Assembly: GCF_029910095.1 (NCBI RefSeq)
Contig: NZ_CP094526.1
Location: 8,136,501 to 8,200,500 of the forward strand
DNA length: 64,000 nucleotides
Source of the DNA: Bradyrhizobium sp. ISRA464
GTDB taxonomy: Bacteria > Pseudomonadota > Alphaproteobacteria > Rhizobiales > Xanthobacteraceae
Reading direction: 5' to 3'
In this document: piece by piece, positions 16,393 through 26,944 of the stretch
Layout of the letters: the number at the start of each line of letters is the position of its first letter
How positions within the stretch are numbered: position 1 is the first letter of the stretch
Notes under the pieces: generated by a model
The model's input: only the letters and a program-made list of their open reading frames with translations
Databases searched by the model: none
Told to the model about the DNA's origin: nothing
Translations under genes and position numbers: made by a program

Positions 16393-18228
16393 ATGCCTCG
16401 CAAGACGATCGTTATCATCGGCCTGTTGATTGTCTCCGGCGTGTTCTACTTCAAGGACGATATCGAGACGCTGGTGAGCGGCTTCCGCGTGAAGGCCGTC
16501 GACTATCGGCCGCCGGCAAAGACCGTGTGGCTGGACCAGAATGTCAGCACCGAGCGGCTGCGCTGGTTCTACCACGCCGATCAGGGGACCCGGACCTTCC
16601 TCATTCCCCATGAATGGTTCATGGCGCTGGAGCAGCCGACAGTCTGGCCGCTGTTCACCGCCGCGTCCCGCCTCAGCGACACCGACTATCTCGGCCGCTT
16701 CGGCTTCATTCCGGATACGGTGATTCCGGGCAAGCCCGATCCGCTGCCGATCGGCTTCGCGCAGGGTGGCCCGATGCTGGATGCGAACGGCGCGCCGTGG
16801 CGCAATCCGCACAGCAAGGCCGACATGACCGGGATCGGGCTGACCTGCGCGGCCTGCCACACCGGCAGCTTCACCTATCGCGGCACCGAGGTCGTGGTCG
16901 ACGGCGGGCCGGCCAACACCAACCTGTTCGAATTCCAGAAGAGCGTCGGACTGTCGCTGCTGCTGACACGCTTCTGGCCGGGCCGCTTCTCCCGCTTTGC
17001 CGACGAGATTCTCGGCAAGGACGCAAGCGTCGACGAACGCATGGCGCTGCGTGGCCAGCTCGACCTGGTGCTGAAGCAGTACGCCGAGATCAACGCGCTG
17101 GAGAATAAGGTCGCCGCCAACAGCGTCGAGGAAGGCTATGCCCGGCTCGACGCGCTGAACCGGATCGGCAACCAGGTGTTCGCGCTGGACCTGAAGAATC
17201 CGAACAACTATGCCTCGCATTCGGCGCCGGTGCATTTCCCGCGGATCTGGAACGCGCCGTGGTTCAGCTGGGTGCAGTATGACGGCTCGATCATGCAGCC
17301 GATGGTGCGCAATGCCGGTGAGGCGCTCGGCGTCAGCGCGGACCTCAATTTGCTCGACGAGTCCAGGGGCCTGTTCAAGTCGAGCGCACGGATCGACGTG
17401 CTGCACGAGATGGAGCGGATGATCGCCGGCGACCCGCCAAGCGAGGACAAGGGGTTTAGCGGCCTGGCGTCGCCGAAATGGCCGGAGAACGTCCTGCCGC
17501 CGATCAACATGGACCTCGCGAAGAAGGGCGCCGAGCTCTACAAGACGCATTGTCAGGAGTGCCATCGCCCGGCGATCGACAGCAAGGCGCTGCCCGCGAG
17601 CGAAGCCTATGCGCTGTTCAAGAACAAGGCGTGGTGGACCAAGAACGACGCCGGTCAGCCGCTGCTCGATGTCGAGCTGGTGCCGATCAGCCATATCGGC
17701 ACCGACCCCGCGCAGGCCGCGGGCCTTGCCAGCCGCACGGTCGAGACACCGGCCAATCTGAAGATCAAGGATGGCGCGTTCGGTCCGGCGCTGGGCGAGC
17801 TGGTCGAGAAGACGGTCGATTACTGGTATGCCCAGAACAAGACCCCGCCGGAGGATCAGCAGCGCATCAATGGCTACCGGCCGAACAAGATCCAGGCGCC
17901 TCTTGCCTACAAGGTCCGCCCCCTCAACGGCATCTGGGCGACGCCGCCCTATTTGCACAATGGTTCGGTGCCGACGATCTACGCGCTTCTGTCGCCGGTG
18001 AAGGATCGGCCGAAGACGTTCTATCTCGGCAGCCGGGAATATGACGCCAAGGACCTCGGCTATGTCTGGAAGGACAAGATCAGGAACGGCTTCCTGCTCG
18101 ACACCTCCAAGCGCGGCAACTCCAATGCCGGGCACGAATTCTCTAACGAGAAGCGCCCGGGCGTGATCGGGCCGGAGCTGAAGGAAGACGAGCGGCGCGC
18201 GCTGATCGAATTCATCAAGACGCTGTAG
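16393..18228 (+). CDS. Di-haem cytochrome c, CcP/RoxA-like
   Basis: 611 residues. A short N-terminus and one hydrophobic helix (residues 5-20) act as membrane anchor or signal, so the bulk is periplasmic. Two c-type haem sites are visible: CAACH at residues 152-156 and CQECH at 387-391. The N-terminal WFYHADQGTRTFLIPHEWF and the C-terminal GIWATPPYLHNGSVPTIYALL (haem-2 region with the distal 'PYLHNGS' motif) are characteristic of the large di-haem peroxidase/rubber-oxygenase-like group. Known for the superfamily: peroxide reduction or oxygen-dependent oxidation of organics in the periplasm. Which applies here is not determinable. It is monocistronic, and a long repeat follows the stop by 12 bases. 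Confidence 0.85.
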   Translation: MPRKTIVIIGLLIVSGVFYFKDDIETLVSGFRVKAVDYRPPAKTVWLDQNVSTERLRWFYHADQGTRTFLIPHEWFMALEQPTVWPLFTAASRLSDTDYLGRFGFIPDTVIPGKPDPLPIGFAQGGPMLDANGAPWRNPHSKADMTGIGLTCAACHTGSFTYRGTEVVVDGGPANTNLFEFQKSVGLSLLLTRFWPGRFSRFADEILGKDASVDERMALRGQLDLVLKQYAEINALENKVAANSVEEGYARLDALNRIGNQVFALDLKNPNNYASHSAPVHFPRIWNAPWFSWVQYDGSIMQPMVRNAGEALGVSADLNLLDESRGLFKSSARIDVLHEMERMIAGDPPSEDKGFSGLASPKWPENVLPPINMDLAKKGAELYKTHCQECHRPAIDSKALPASEAYALFKNKAWWTKNDAGQPLLDVELVPISHIGTDPAQAAGLASRTVETPANLKIKDGAFGPALGELVEKTVDYWYAQNKTPPEDQQRINGYRPNKIQAPLAYKVRPLNGIWATPPYLHNGSVPTIYALLSPVKDRPKTFYLGSREYDAKDLGYVWKDKIRNGFLLDTSKRGNSNAGHEFSNEKRPGVIGPELKEDERRALIEFIKTL

Positions 18229-18240
18229 GCCGCGAAGGGA

Positions 18241-18385
18241 CTGCACCCCCTCTCCCGCTTGCGGGGGAGGGTTGGGGTGGGGGTGTCTACCAGTGAGGAG
18301 AGAGCCCCCACCCGCATCACATCTATCGATGCGATGCGGCCTAAGAGCGAGCTTCGCTCGTCTCGACCCCGCAAGCGGGAGAGGC
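18241..18385. repeat. CCCCCTCTCCC-type long palindromic repeat, copy 1
   Basis: CACCCCCTCTCCCGCTTGCG and GACCCCGCAAGCGGGAGAGG are the outer complementary arms; GCGAGCTTCGCTCG is an inner hairpin. A second copy is at 26745-26905. It lies between convergent genes (cytochrome c and aspA). Confidence 0.78.
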
Positions 18386-18477
18386 GAACCGACCTCGCGG
18401 GCCCAACTCGTCACATGTTCTGCGTTCAGCACGGTTAGCGAGTTGGCGATCTACCTCCGCTAGGATGGGGCACCCCC

Positions 18478-20022
18478 TCAACTCTTCGGCGCCGGCCCCT
18501 GCCTGCGCGCGGGACGCGTCATTGCCTCGAGCTCGAGAAGCTGGTTGAGCTGCGCTTCCGTCAACAGCTTCTCCTCCAGCACGATGTCGGCGACCGAGCG
18601 GTTCTCCTTCAGCGCGCGGCGCGCGACGCGCGAGCTTGCTTCATAGCCCAGCGTCGGCGCCAGCGCCGTGATCAGGCCGATCGAGCCCTGCACTAGGCTG
18701 CGGCAACGCTCGCGGTCGGCCTCGATGCCTTCGACGCAGCGCTTGGTCAGCGTGTCGATCGCGGCGGTCAGCATCCGCAGCGAGCTCAGCACACAATAGC
18801 CGATGGTCGGCTCAAAGGCGTTGAGCTGGAGCTGGCCGCCCTCGGCGCACATAGTCACGGTCAGGTCATGCCCGATCACGAGGAAGGCGACCTGGTTGAC
18901 CACCTCGGGAATGACCGGATTGACCTTGGCGGGCATGATCGAGGAGCCGGCCTGCACCGCCGGCAAGCGGATCTCGCCGATGCCGGTGCGCGGCCCCGAC
19001 GACAACAGCCGCAGATCGTTGCAGATCTTCGACAGCTTGACCGCGACGCGCTTGAGCACGCCGGAGAACAGCACGAAGGCGCCGAGATCCGACGTCGCCT
19101 CGATCAGGTTGGAGGCAAGCACCATCGGCTGGCCCGACAGCCGCGACAGCTCCTCGACCGCGAGCGCGGCGTAGCGCGGATCGGCGTTGATGCCGGTGCC
19201 GATCGCGGTCGCGCCGAGATTGACTTCCCGGAACAGGCTGACGATCTCGTTCAGCCGCGCGACATCCTCCTTCACGGTGACGTGGAAGGCGTCGAACTCC
19301 TGGCCGAGCGTCATCGGCACGGCATCCTGAAGCTGGGTGCGGCCCATCTTCAGGACATCGGCAAACTCCACCGCCTTGCCCTTGAGCGCATAGGCGAGAT
19401 CACCGAGCGCGCGCACCAGCGGCTGGGTGGCGAAGATCACGGCGAGCCGCAACGCGGTTGGATAGGCGTCATTGGTCGACTGCGCCATGTTGACGTCGTC
19501 GTTCGGATGCAGCGCGTGATAGTCGCCGGGCTTGCGGCCCATCAGCCGCAGCGCCACATTGGCGATCACCTCGTTGGCATTCATGTTGGTCGAGGTGCCG
19601 GCGCCGCCCTGGATCGCATCGACGACGAAGGACTCCGCATAGACCTTGTCGGTCGCGATCTGCGTGCAGGCCGCCTCGATCGCCTCGGCCTTCTCGGCCG
19701 AGAGATACCCGAGCCTCTTGTTGGCGCGCGCGGCCGCCTGCTTCACCAGCGCCAGCGCGCGAACGAATTCCGGGAAGTGGCCGACCGGAACGCCGGTGAT
19801 CGGAAAATTCATCACCGCGCGCTTGGTATGAATGCCCCACAGCGCGTTGGCCGGCACGTCGTCCTCGCCGAGCAGGTCGTGCTCGGTGCGCGACTGCGCC
19901 TTCGCTTTATCGATCGGCACGGTGCGGACGGTCGCGACCGCGAGCTCGCTGGGGCGGCCGCTCTCGCCTTGTGGCGACGCAGCGCCTGCCGTGTTGGCGG
20001 TTTCAACCTTCGATTCGGCCAT
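18478..20022 (-). CDS. aspA: Aspartate ammonia-lyase
   Basis: 514 residues. Conserved blocks: RTEHDLLGE at 45-53, QGGAGTSTNMNANEV at 138-152, DDVNMAQSTNDAYP at 175-188, TGINADPRYA, and the superfamily signature GSSIMPAKVNP at 359-369 whose flexible loop holds the catalytic Ser. PAKVNPV and ICNDLRLLSSGPRTGIGEIRLP favour aspartase over fumarase. Known reaction: L-aspartate to fumarate plus ammonia, cytosolic. ATG 20022 has a perfect GGAGGG. The first 45 residues are a low-complexity extension not found in typical 468-478-residue aspartases. Neighbours give no clear operon. Confidence 0.92.
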   Translation of the reverse strand: MAESKVETANTAGAASPQGESGRPSELAVATVRTVPIDKAKAQSRTEHDLLGEDDVPANALWGIHTKRAVMNFPITGVPVGHFPEFVRALALVKQAAARANKRLGYLSAEKAEAIEAACTQIATDKVYAESFVVDAIQGGAGTSTNMNANEVIANVALRLMGRKPGDYHALHPNDDVNMAQSTNDAYPTALRLAVIFATQPLVRALGDLAYALKGKAVEFADVLKMGRTQLQDAVPMTLGQEFDAFHVTVKEDVARLNEIVSLFREVNLGATAIGTGINADPRYAALAVEELSRLSGQPMVLASNLIEATSDLGAFVLFSGVLKRVAVKLSKICNDLRLLSSGPRTGIGEIRLPAVQAGSSIMPAKVNPVIPEVVNQVAFLVIGHDLTVTMCAEGGQLQLNAFEPTIGYCVLSSLRMLTAAIDTLTKRCVEGIEADRERCRSLVQGSIGLITALAPTLGYEASSRVARRALKENRSVADIVLEEKLLTEAQLNQLLELEAMTRPARRQGPAPKS

Positions 20023-20368
20023 TGCTCCCTCCATGCACCTTGAAGCTCTGTCGTTGCCGACGCCGAACATGATGCGCCCGGCAGTGGTCGAAAGCCAATG
20101 CCAATCGGCAAAATCTTGCACCAGGCGGCGATCATGAAGCGAGGATCGCGGTGAAATCCGCTCCCGGATTCCGCAATCGGAATATTGTCTTATTCGTCTT
20201 GATAACAACAACTTATCGTCCCTGCCGTCGGCACGCTTGGCATGGCAGTGCCGCGGCCTTCGCCCCGACCTCGGCACGTGCCAGATCAGCGATCGACCGA
20301 CGCGAGGCTGCTCCGAAGCGCGACAAACAGAGGCGCGCTGCGGCCTCTCGGATGAATCACTGCTGCCT

Positions 20369-20408
20369 CTGGAATACTGGATCGCCCGCTTTCGCGGGCG
20401 ATGACAAT
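20369..20408. repeat. GGAATACTGGATCGCCCGC repeat, copy 2
   Basis: The CTGGAATACTGGATCGCCCG core plus the CGCGGGCGATGAC arm match the right half of the repeat at 314-416. Confidence 0.7.
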
Positions 20409-20428
20409 CGTGGAGAGATGGCTTTGCG

Positions 20429-20790
20429 TTCTCGCGGCGCTTCGACGGCGTTCTGCGTAAGCCGGAATGCAGTGACGACCATGACGTCCGATCGGTCCGG
20501 CACAGCGGCGAGATCAAATGGCACGGCCACATGATCTATATCAGCGAAGCACTGGTCGGCGAGCCCGTCGGGCTGATGGAAGCCCAGGACGGCTGGACCG
20601 TCAGTTATGGTCCGATCCTGCTCGGTACCATTGCGCACCGCGACGATCGGCTGCGCAAACCCAAACACACTTGGGCTGTGGACTTGAGGACAACGCTGCG
20701 CGCTGCCCTCAGGGTCCACAGCCTCAACAACAGCAGACCTGAACGAAACGAGAATTGTGTTACCTATGTCGTCGGTCTGAACTGTTACCT
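20429..20790 (+). pseudogene. Remnant of an IS481-like transposase C-terminus
   Basis: An open frame without a start signal encodes VRSVRHSGEIKWHGHMIYIS, then EALVGEPVGL and SYGPILLGTIAHRDDRL. This is the C-terminal segment found after the rve catalytic domain in many IS481-type transposases. Everything upstream (helix-turn-helix and DDE domain) is missing. The following GTGTTACCTATGTC and CTGTTACCTATCTC motifs resemble the terminal sequence of such elements. It is a decayed, immobile remnant of about 120 codons in the aspA to sigma-54-activator intergenic region. The remainder of 20023-20887 shows only a repeat and no gene. Confidence 0.6.
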
Positions 20791-20887
20791 ATCTCGCCGG
20801 TTGCTCATCCCCACGCCCCTGCCGGCCAATTGACATTCGCAGGCGGGATGCCAGACTTCGGCAAAAATACAGGGTGGAGACCTCTGG

Positions 20888-22753
<1,866 letters not shown>

Positions 22754-22767
22754 CTAGGATTGCTTGT

Positions 22768-23523
22768 TCAACCTGCAGCCCGTGAGCGACGCAGCCATTC
22801 GTTCAGATCGATGCGGCCGAGGCGCGCCTCGCCCAAGGGCACGAGCGAATGCTCCTCGACCCGGCCGCCCCAATACAGGGCGTCAGGGTCTCTTACCACG
22901 TCACGCGGGTCGCCAATTGCCTTCAGGTAGCGGGCGATGATTTCGTTGAACGGCGCTCGCTCCGGGCCTGCGATCTCGACGATGCCGTTGCGCGGCGGCT
23001 CGAGCGCCACATCGGCAACGAAGGCGGAAACGTCTTCCGCCGCGATGGGCTGGAATAGGCCGGGCGAGAGCCTGACCGTGTTTCCATCCGCACTTGCAGC
23101 GGCGATGGCCCCGAGGAATTCCATGAACTGGGTCGCGCGGATGATGGTGTAGGGGATACCGGAAGCCTCGATCAGTTTCTCCTGCGCCACCTTGGCGCGG
23201 AAGTAGCCATTGTTGGGCGTCCGGTCGGTTCCGACGATCGAGAGCGCGACATGGCGCCCGACGCCGGCTGCTGACTCCGCCGCAAGCAGGTTGCGGCCGG
23301 AGGTCTCGAAGAACTCCATCACCGCCTTGTCCTCAAAGGAGGGCGAATTGGCCAGGTCGATCACGACAGTCGCATCGGCCATGGCTTCCTTAAGCCCCTC
23401 GCCGGTGATGGTGTTGATGCCGTTTTTGGGCGAGGCGGCGACGACCTCATGGTCGCGCTGACGCAGAATGGCGACGGTCTTTGAGCCGATCAGTCCGGTA
23501 CCGCCGATCACAACGATCTTCAT
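22768..23523 (-). CDS. NmrA-like NAD(P)-binding oxidoreductase
   Basis: 251 residues from ATG 23523 (GGAGGACC upstream). N-terminal Rossmann motif VIGGTGLIGSKTVAIL (residues 4-19). Atypical SDR: there is no clear Tyr-x3-Lys pair, but the IPYTIIRATQFMEFLG block typical of NmrA/azoreductase-like proteins is present, as is a C-terminal DVSAFVADVALEP segment. Likely a cytosolic NAD(P)H-dependent quinone/azo reductase or a redox-sensing NmrA-like protein. Convergent with the sigma-54 activator. Confidence 0.8.
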   Translation of the reverse strand: MKIVVIGGTGLIGSKTVAILRQRDHEVVAASPKNGINTITGEGLKEAMADATVVIDLANSPSFEDKAVMEFFETSGRNLLAAESAAGVGRHVALSIVGTDRTPNNGYFRAKVAQEKLIEASGIPYTIIRATQFMEFLGAIAAASADGNTVRLSPGLFQPIAAEDVSAFVADVALEPPRNGIVEIAGPERAPFNEIIARYLKAIGDPRDVVRDPDALYWGGRVEEHSLVPLGEARLGRIDLNEWLRRSRAAG

Positions 23524-23992
23524 GGTTGGTCCTCCTTGTCGGTGACGAGGTTTCTTAAGACGCGCTTGCCGCATTTGCCGGCGGCAATTGTCATGGATAC
23601 GCCGATCCGCAGAAGCTTCGATGGATGCCGCGCGGGCCGACCACGGCAGCGGGAGAAGGGGTTAGTGAGCTCCCGCTGCCTCATCGAACGCTCCCTCGCA
23701 CGCGACCACACTATAGCATGGCGCGGGCTGTTCTGGGACGTTCGCCGTCTCGTCAGCGAGCATTCACGCGACCCGTTGGCTCATCTGGGGCCACGCTTGC
23801 TGAGCCTTTACCCATCGCGTAGACTAATGCGCGCGTTCCAGCCAGCATGCTGGGGTATCGAAAGCTTCAGCCGCTGCCGGGATATCACCGCGGGCTCTCT
23901 TTCGTGCCGCAACGCAAATGCTGGGCATGACGTATAGCCCGCTGTGCACTCCTTGATTTGAGATTTGATTTCAGCAAACGCAGGAGGAGTCT
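23524..23992. other. Intergenic region, no gene recognised
   Basis: About 470 bases between divergent genes. Short open frames on both strands lack ribosome-binding sites and family motifs. A GGGAGAAGGGGTTAGTGAGC stretch followed by TCCCGC suggests a weak hairpin. The final bases carry the AGGAGGAG site of the next gene. Confidence 0.5.
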
Positions 23993-24469
23993 ATGCGGAA
24001 TTTTATCACCATTTTCGTTTCCGGCGTGGCAATCGTCGCTGCGGCGTCAACCGCAGTAGCGGGTGAGAAGGTGCTCGAGTTCAAGCTCGTCACCAAGCCG
24101 ATCGACGTCAAGGTCATCGAGGCAGCAAACGTCGAGGGGCAGACGGTCGTGTCCGGCAAGTTCTTTGGCGTCGCCGTCTTCAATGATGGCCGTATCGGGG
24201 TGAAAGAGTTCGTCCATTCGGGAGACATGCTCAAGGGCTCGGGCCCATTTTTCGGCTACAGCACCTACACGTTCGAGGATGGCTCGATCACGGCGCGTTA
24301 CACCGGCGCGGTCAAAGACGGAAAATCGCATGGCGAATATACGATCCTTTCGGGGACGGGCGCCTATGCGAACGCGACGGGCACGGGAACGATCGACAGC
24401 GCGCCGAACCCGTTCAAGGGGGTCAACCTCCTGAACATCAAACTGGACGTGAAAACGCCGGGGTCATAG
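23993..24469 (+). CDS. Secreted allene-oxide-cyclase-barrel-like protein
   Basis: 158 residues with an excellent AGGAGGAG ribosome-binding site. A Sec signal peptide (1-23, ending STAVA) precedes a beta-rich domain. The repeated pattern GYSTYTFEDGSITARYTGAV and LSGTGAYANATGTG matches the dirigent/allene-oxide-cyclase-like barrel of small exported proteins. The mature protein has no cysteine. It is probably a periplasmic or secreted barrel binding a hydrophobic ligand; an enzymatic activity cannot be claimed. Monocistronic. Confidence 0.65.
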   Translation: MRNFITIFVSGVAIVAAASTAVAGEKVLEFKLVTKPIDVKVIEAANVEGQTVVSGKFFGVAVFNDGRIGVKEFVHSGDMLKGSGPFFGYSTYTFEDGSITARYTGAVKDGKSHGEYTILSGTGAYANATGTGTIDSAPNPFKGVNLLNIKLDVKTPGS

Positions 24470-24773
24470 CAGCACAGCGTCCGCAGGACCTCAGCAAGGA
24501 CAGTGACGCCTCACATGGGCGCGGGCCCGGCCGGCGGTCGCATGGCCGCGCCGGGCTCACGCCATCAAACGCGGCGTGAGGCGGACCAAGCCTGTTGGCC
24601 GGCGGAGCCCATGTCTCTCCCTCTCGAAAATCTGGCGATGTGACGAAGGGCAGCGCCAGCTTGATCAGTATCCGCCTCCAGGGGCGCCATGCTTCCCGAC
24701 AGTTCTCAAGCCGGTCGAGACAGGATCGGGTGCCTGCGCCGTTTGCCGTGCCGATGTCGGCACACCGTACGTT
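24470..24773. other. Intergenic region, no gene recognised
   Basis: Separates two convergent genes. No RBS-supported frame, repeat family or strong terminator hairpin was seen. Confidence 0.5.
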
Positions 24774-25328
24774 TCAGGAAAACTCGTTCCAGCTCACACG
24801 CCGTGCGTCGATGTCGCCGAGCGTGACTGGATCGCGGATGTCGCGCACGCTGTGGAAGCCGCTGCGCAGATAGACCAGCGGATCGACCGCGGTCGCGGCG
24901 CGCACATGCTTGACCTCGCCGATGAAGACCGAATGGGTCTTGGTCTCGAGCTCTTGCGTCAGCACGCAATCGAAGGCGGCCACCGCATCTTCCAGCACCG
25001 GCGCACCGGTCGCGCCGGTGGTCCAGCGCCCAAACGCAAAACGGTCGTCGCCGTTGACGCCCTTCTGGCCGCTGAAGGTCAGCGCCAACAGCGCGTGCTC
25101 CTCGTTCAGGAAGTTGACGACGAAATGGCGCTCCTCGCGGATGCGCTCATGCGCGCTGGCATTACGGTTCACGCAGACCAGGACCGACGGCGGGTTGTCC
25201 GAGAGCGAGCAGGCCGAGGTCACGGTCAGGCCGGTCCGTCGTCCGGGCTCGCTGCCGACCGTCACCAGCGCGACGGCGCCGGCGCAATGGCGCATGGCCT
25301 GCTTGAAACTCTGTGCATCGACCGTCAT
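24774..25328 (-). CDS. Flavin reductase (FMN/FAD:NAD(P)H), HpaC-like
   Basis: 184 residues from ATG 25328. Conserved elements: FKQAMRHCAGAVALVTVG, the flavin-binding GLTVTSACSLSDNPPSVLVCVN, HFVVNFLNEEH, FDCVLTQELETKTHSVFIGEV and DPLVYLRSGFH near the end. These define the HpaC/flavin-reductase-like domain. Known role: supplies reduced flavin to a two-component monooxygenase. Its partner is almost certainly the luciferase-like monooxygenase 80 bases upstream on the same strand. The ribosome-binding site is weak. Confidence 0.88.
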   Translation of the reverse strand: MTVDAQSFKQAMRHCAGAVALVTVGSEPGRRTGLTVTSACSLSDNPPSVLVCVNRNASAHERIREERHFVVNFLNEEHALLALTFSGQKGVNGDDRFAFGRWTTGATGAPVLEDAVAAFDCVLTQELETKTHSVFIGEVKHVRAATAVDPLVYLRSGFHSVRDIRDPVTLGDIDARRVSWNEFS

Positions 25329-25408
25329 GCCGCAACCCCGGTATCGAAAAACCCCGTTCAAGATATGCGACACAGGGTGCGAGGCAAGCCCCGCACCCTG
25401 CGCACCAG

Positions 25409-26509
25409 TCATGCAGCCTTCTCGAACTCGGCGCCGAGATGCTTCAGCCGCGGCATCACCTCGTTCTTGAGCAGATCGAGCGAGTGCCGCCAGGCTTCGG
25501 GCTTGTGCTTGTAGTCGAAGCCGAACACCAGCAGCACGCCGAAGCCGCCGACCTCCCGGTAGATCTTCTCGATCTTCTCGGTGACGGTCGCGGGCGAGCC
25601 AACGATCCAATTCCGGCGCGCGCAATATTCGACGGTGACGTCGCTGTCGGGCACGTCGGGGGCGTGCTTGAGGTAGTCCTTGAAGCCGAAATGGCCGAGC
25701 AGCGGCAGGAAGTATTCGCTCATCATCCGGCCCATCATGTCGCCGACCGAGAGCTTCCAGGCCTCCTCGTCGGTGTCGGCGACGAAGACCTCGCGCACCA
25801 TCCGCCAGTCCTTGCGGCTCGGCTTGCGGCCGGTCTTGGCCGCGCCGGCCTCCACCGACTCCCAGTGGCTGCCGACATAGGCGGGGTTGAGGTTGAGGCT
25901 CATCGGGATGAAGCCGCGCTCGCCGGCGAGCTTCAGCGTGTCGGAGTTCTTCGACAGGCCGGCAACGCCGATCGGCGGATGCGGCGCCTGCACCGGCTTG
26001 ATGTGGGGTTTGAGGAAGTCGAACATCGTGTCGGGCTTGGTGACCGTCCAGTACTTGCCCTTGTGGGTCCACGGCGCCGGGTCGGTCCACATCTTCAGGA
26101 TGATCTCGAGCGCCTCACGGGTCATGTCGCGGTTCTGCCCCGACATGCCGTCGACGTTGAACATCGCCCAGTCGCTCGGCAGGCCGCTCGCCGCGACGCC
26201 GAAATTCAGCCGCCCGTTCGAGAGGTGGTCCAGCATCGCGACGCGGTTCGCCAGCTCCGCCGGGTGATGATACGGCAGCAGGAAGCCGCCGGGCCCGATG
26301 CGGATGTTCTTGGTCTGCATCAGCGCCTGCGCGATCAACAGATCCGGCGACGGATGCGGCTCCCACGGCGCGGTGTGATGCTCGCCGATCCAGGCCTCCT
26401 GATAGCCGAGCTCATCGAGCCAGCGCAGGGTCTGCAAATCCCAGTCGTGGCCCTCCTTCAATCCGCACTCCGGCGGATGCGAGGGCATGGTGAAATATCC
26501 AAGCTCCAT
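25409..26509 (-). CDS. Luciferase-like flavin-dependent monooxygenase
   Basis: 366 residues, bacterial-luciferase (TIM-barrel) family. MELGYFTMPSHPP opens strand 1, DLQTLRWLDELGYQEAWIGEHH follows, then RIGPGGFLLPYHHPAELANR and LSNGRLNFGVAASGLPSDW, the hallmarks of the F420/FMNH2 alkanal-monooxygenase-like group. ATG 26509 has AAGGAAC upstream. With the downstream flavin reductase it forms a two-component oxygenase that inserts oxygen using FMNH2. The substrate (an aldehyde, sulfonate or cyclic compound) cannot be told. An upstream in-frame extension is not supported by a ribosome-binding site. Confidence 0.88.
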   Translation of the reverse strand: MELGYFTMPSHPPECGLKEGHDWDLQTLRWLDELGYQEAWIGEHHTAPWEPHPSPDLLIAQALMQTKNIRIGPGGFLLPYHHPAELANRVAMLDHLSNGRLNFGVAASGLPSDWAMFNVDGMSGQNRDMTREALEIILKMWTDPAPWTHKGKYWTVTKPDTMFDFLKPHIKPVQAPHPPIGVAGLSKNSDTLKLAGERGFIPMSLNLNPAYVGSHWESVEAGAAKTGRKPSRKDWRMVREVFVADTDEEAWKLSVGDMMGRMMSEYFLPLLGHFGFKDYLKHAPDVPDSDVTVEYCARRNWIVGSPATVTEKIEKIYREVGGFGVLLVFGFDYKHKPEAWRHSLDLLKNEVMPRLKHLGAEFEKAA

Positions 26510-26744
26510 GGCGTGTTCCTTCTTGCTAGAATTCAGTCGTGCAATGCGTCTTGCCGCGCATTCGAACGGCGAGATGAGCAAGCGCCGTGCCAGCGCGGGA
26601 ATCGCTGATAATGAGAAGGAAGGCCCGGTTTTCGGCCGGCTGCGGCCGGTGCACGGGCCGAACAAAAGCGCTGAACGTCTCACAGTCGCGAGACGGTGTC
26701 GCAGATATGAGACGCATACCGCGCTGTGCAATCGCGGAAGAACT

Positions 26745-26905
26745 GCACCCCCTCTCCCCGTTCTTACGGGGTCGAGACGAGCGAAGCTCGCTCTTAGAGG
26801 GTTGGGGTGAGGGGCTGCCTCCGCATACTCATTGATAAAGACACTCGCGGAGACTCCCCCTCACCCGGAACGCATCTAGCCCCCGCAAGCGGGGCGAGGT
26901 GAAGC
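26745..26905. repeat. CCCCCTCTCCC-type long palindromic repeat, copy 2
   Basis: GCACCCCCTCTCCCCGTTC begins it and CCCCGCAAGCGGGGCGAGGT ends it; GTCGAGACGAGCGAAGCTCG is the inner hairpin, inverted relative to the copy at 18241-18385. It fills most of the 435-base gap between the monooxygenase start and the mechanosensitive-channel stop. Confidence 0.75.
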
Positions 26906-26944
26906 GGAGCCCGCGGTTTGATCCGGCCGAAAAACCCGTCCGTT

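Noticed and set aside
16183..18432. 749-codon minus-strand open frame over the di-haem cytochrome gene
   Set aside because: Antisense shadow of a gene with two CxxCH sites.
20210..20260. Sigma-54 -24/-12 promoter near the AcoR-like activator
   Set aside because: GGCACG and TTGGCA are present, but the GG-N10-GC spacing is wrong on both strands.
23536..23937. Possible gene between the NmrA-like gene and the secreted barrel protein
   Set aside because: No ribosome-binding site, low third-position G/C bias and no recognised motif.
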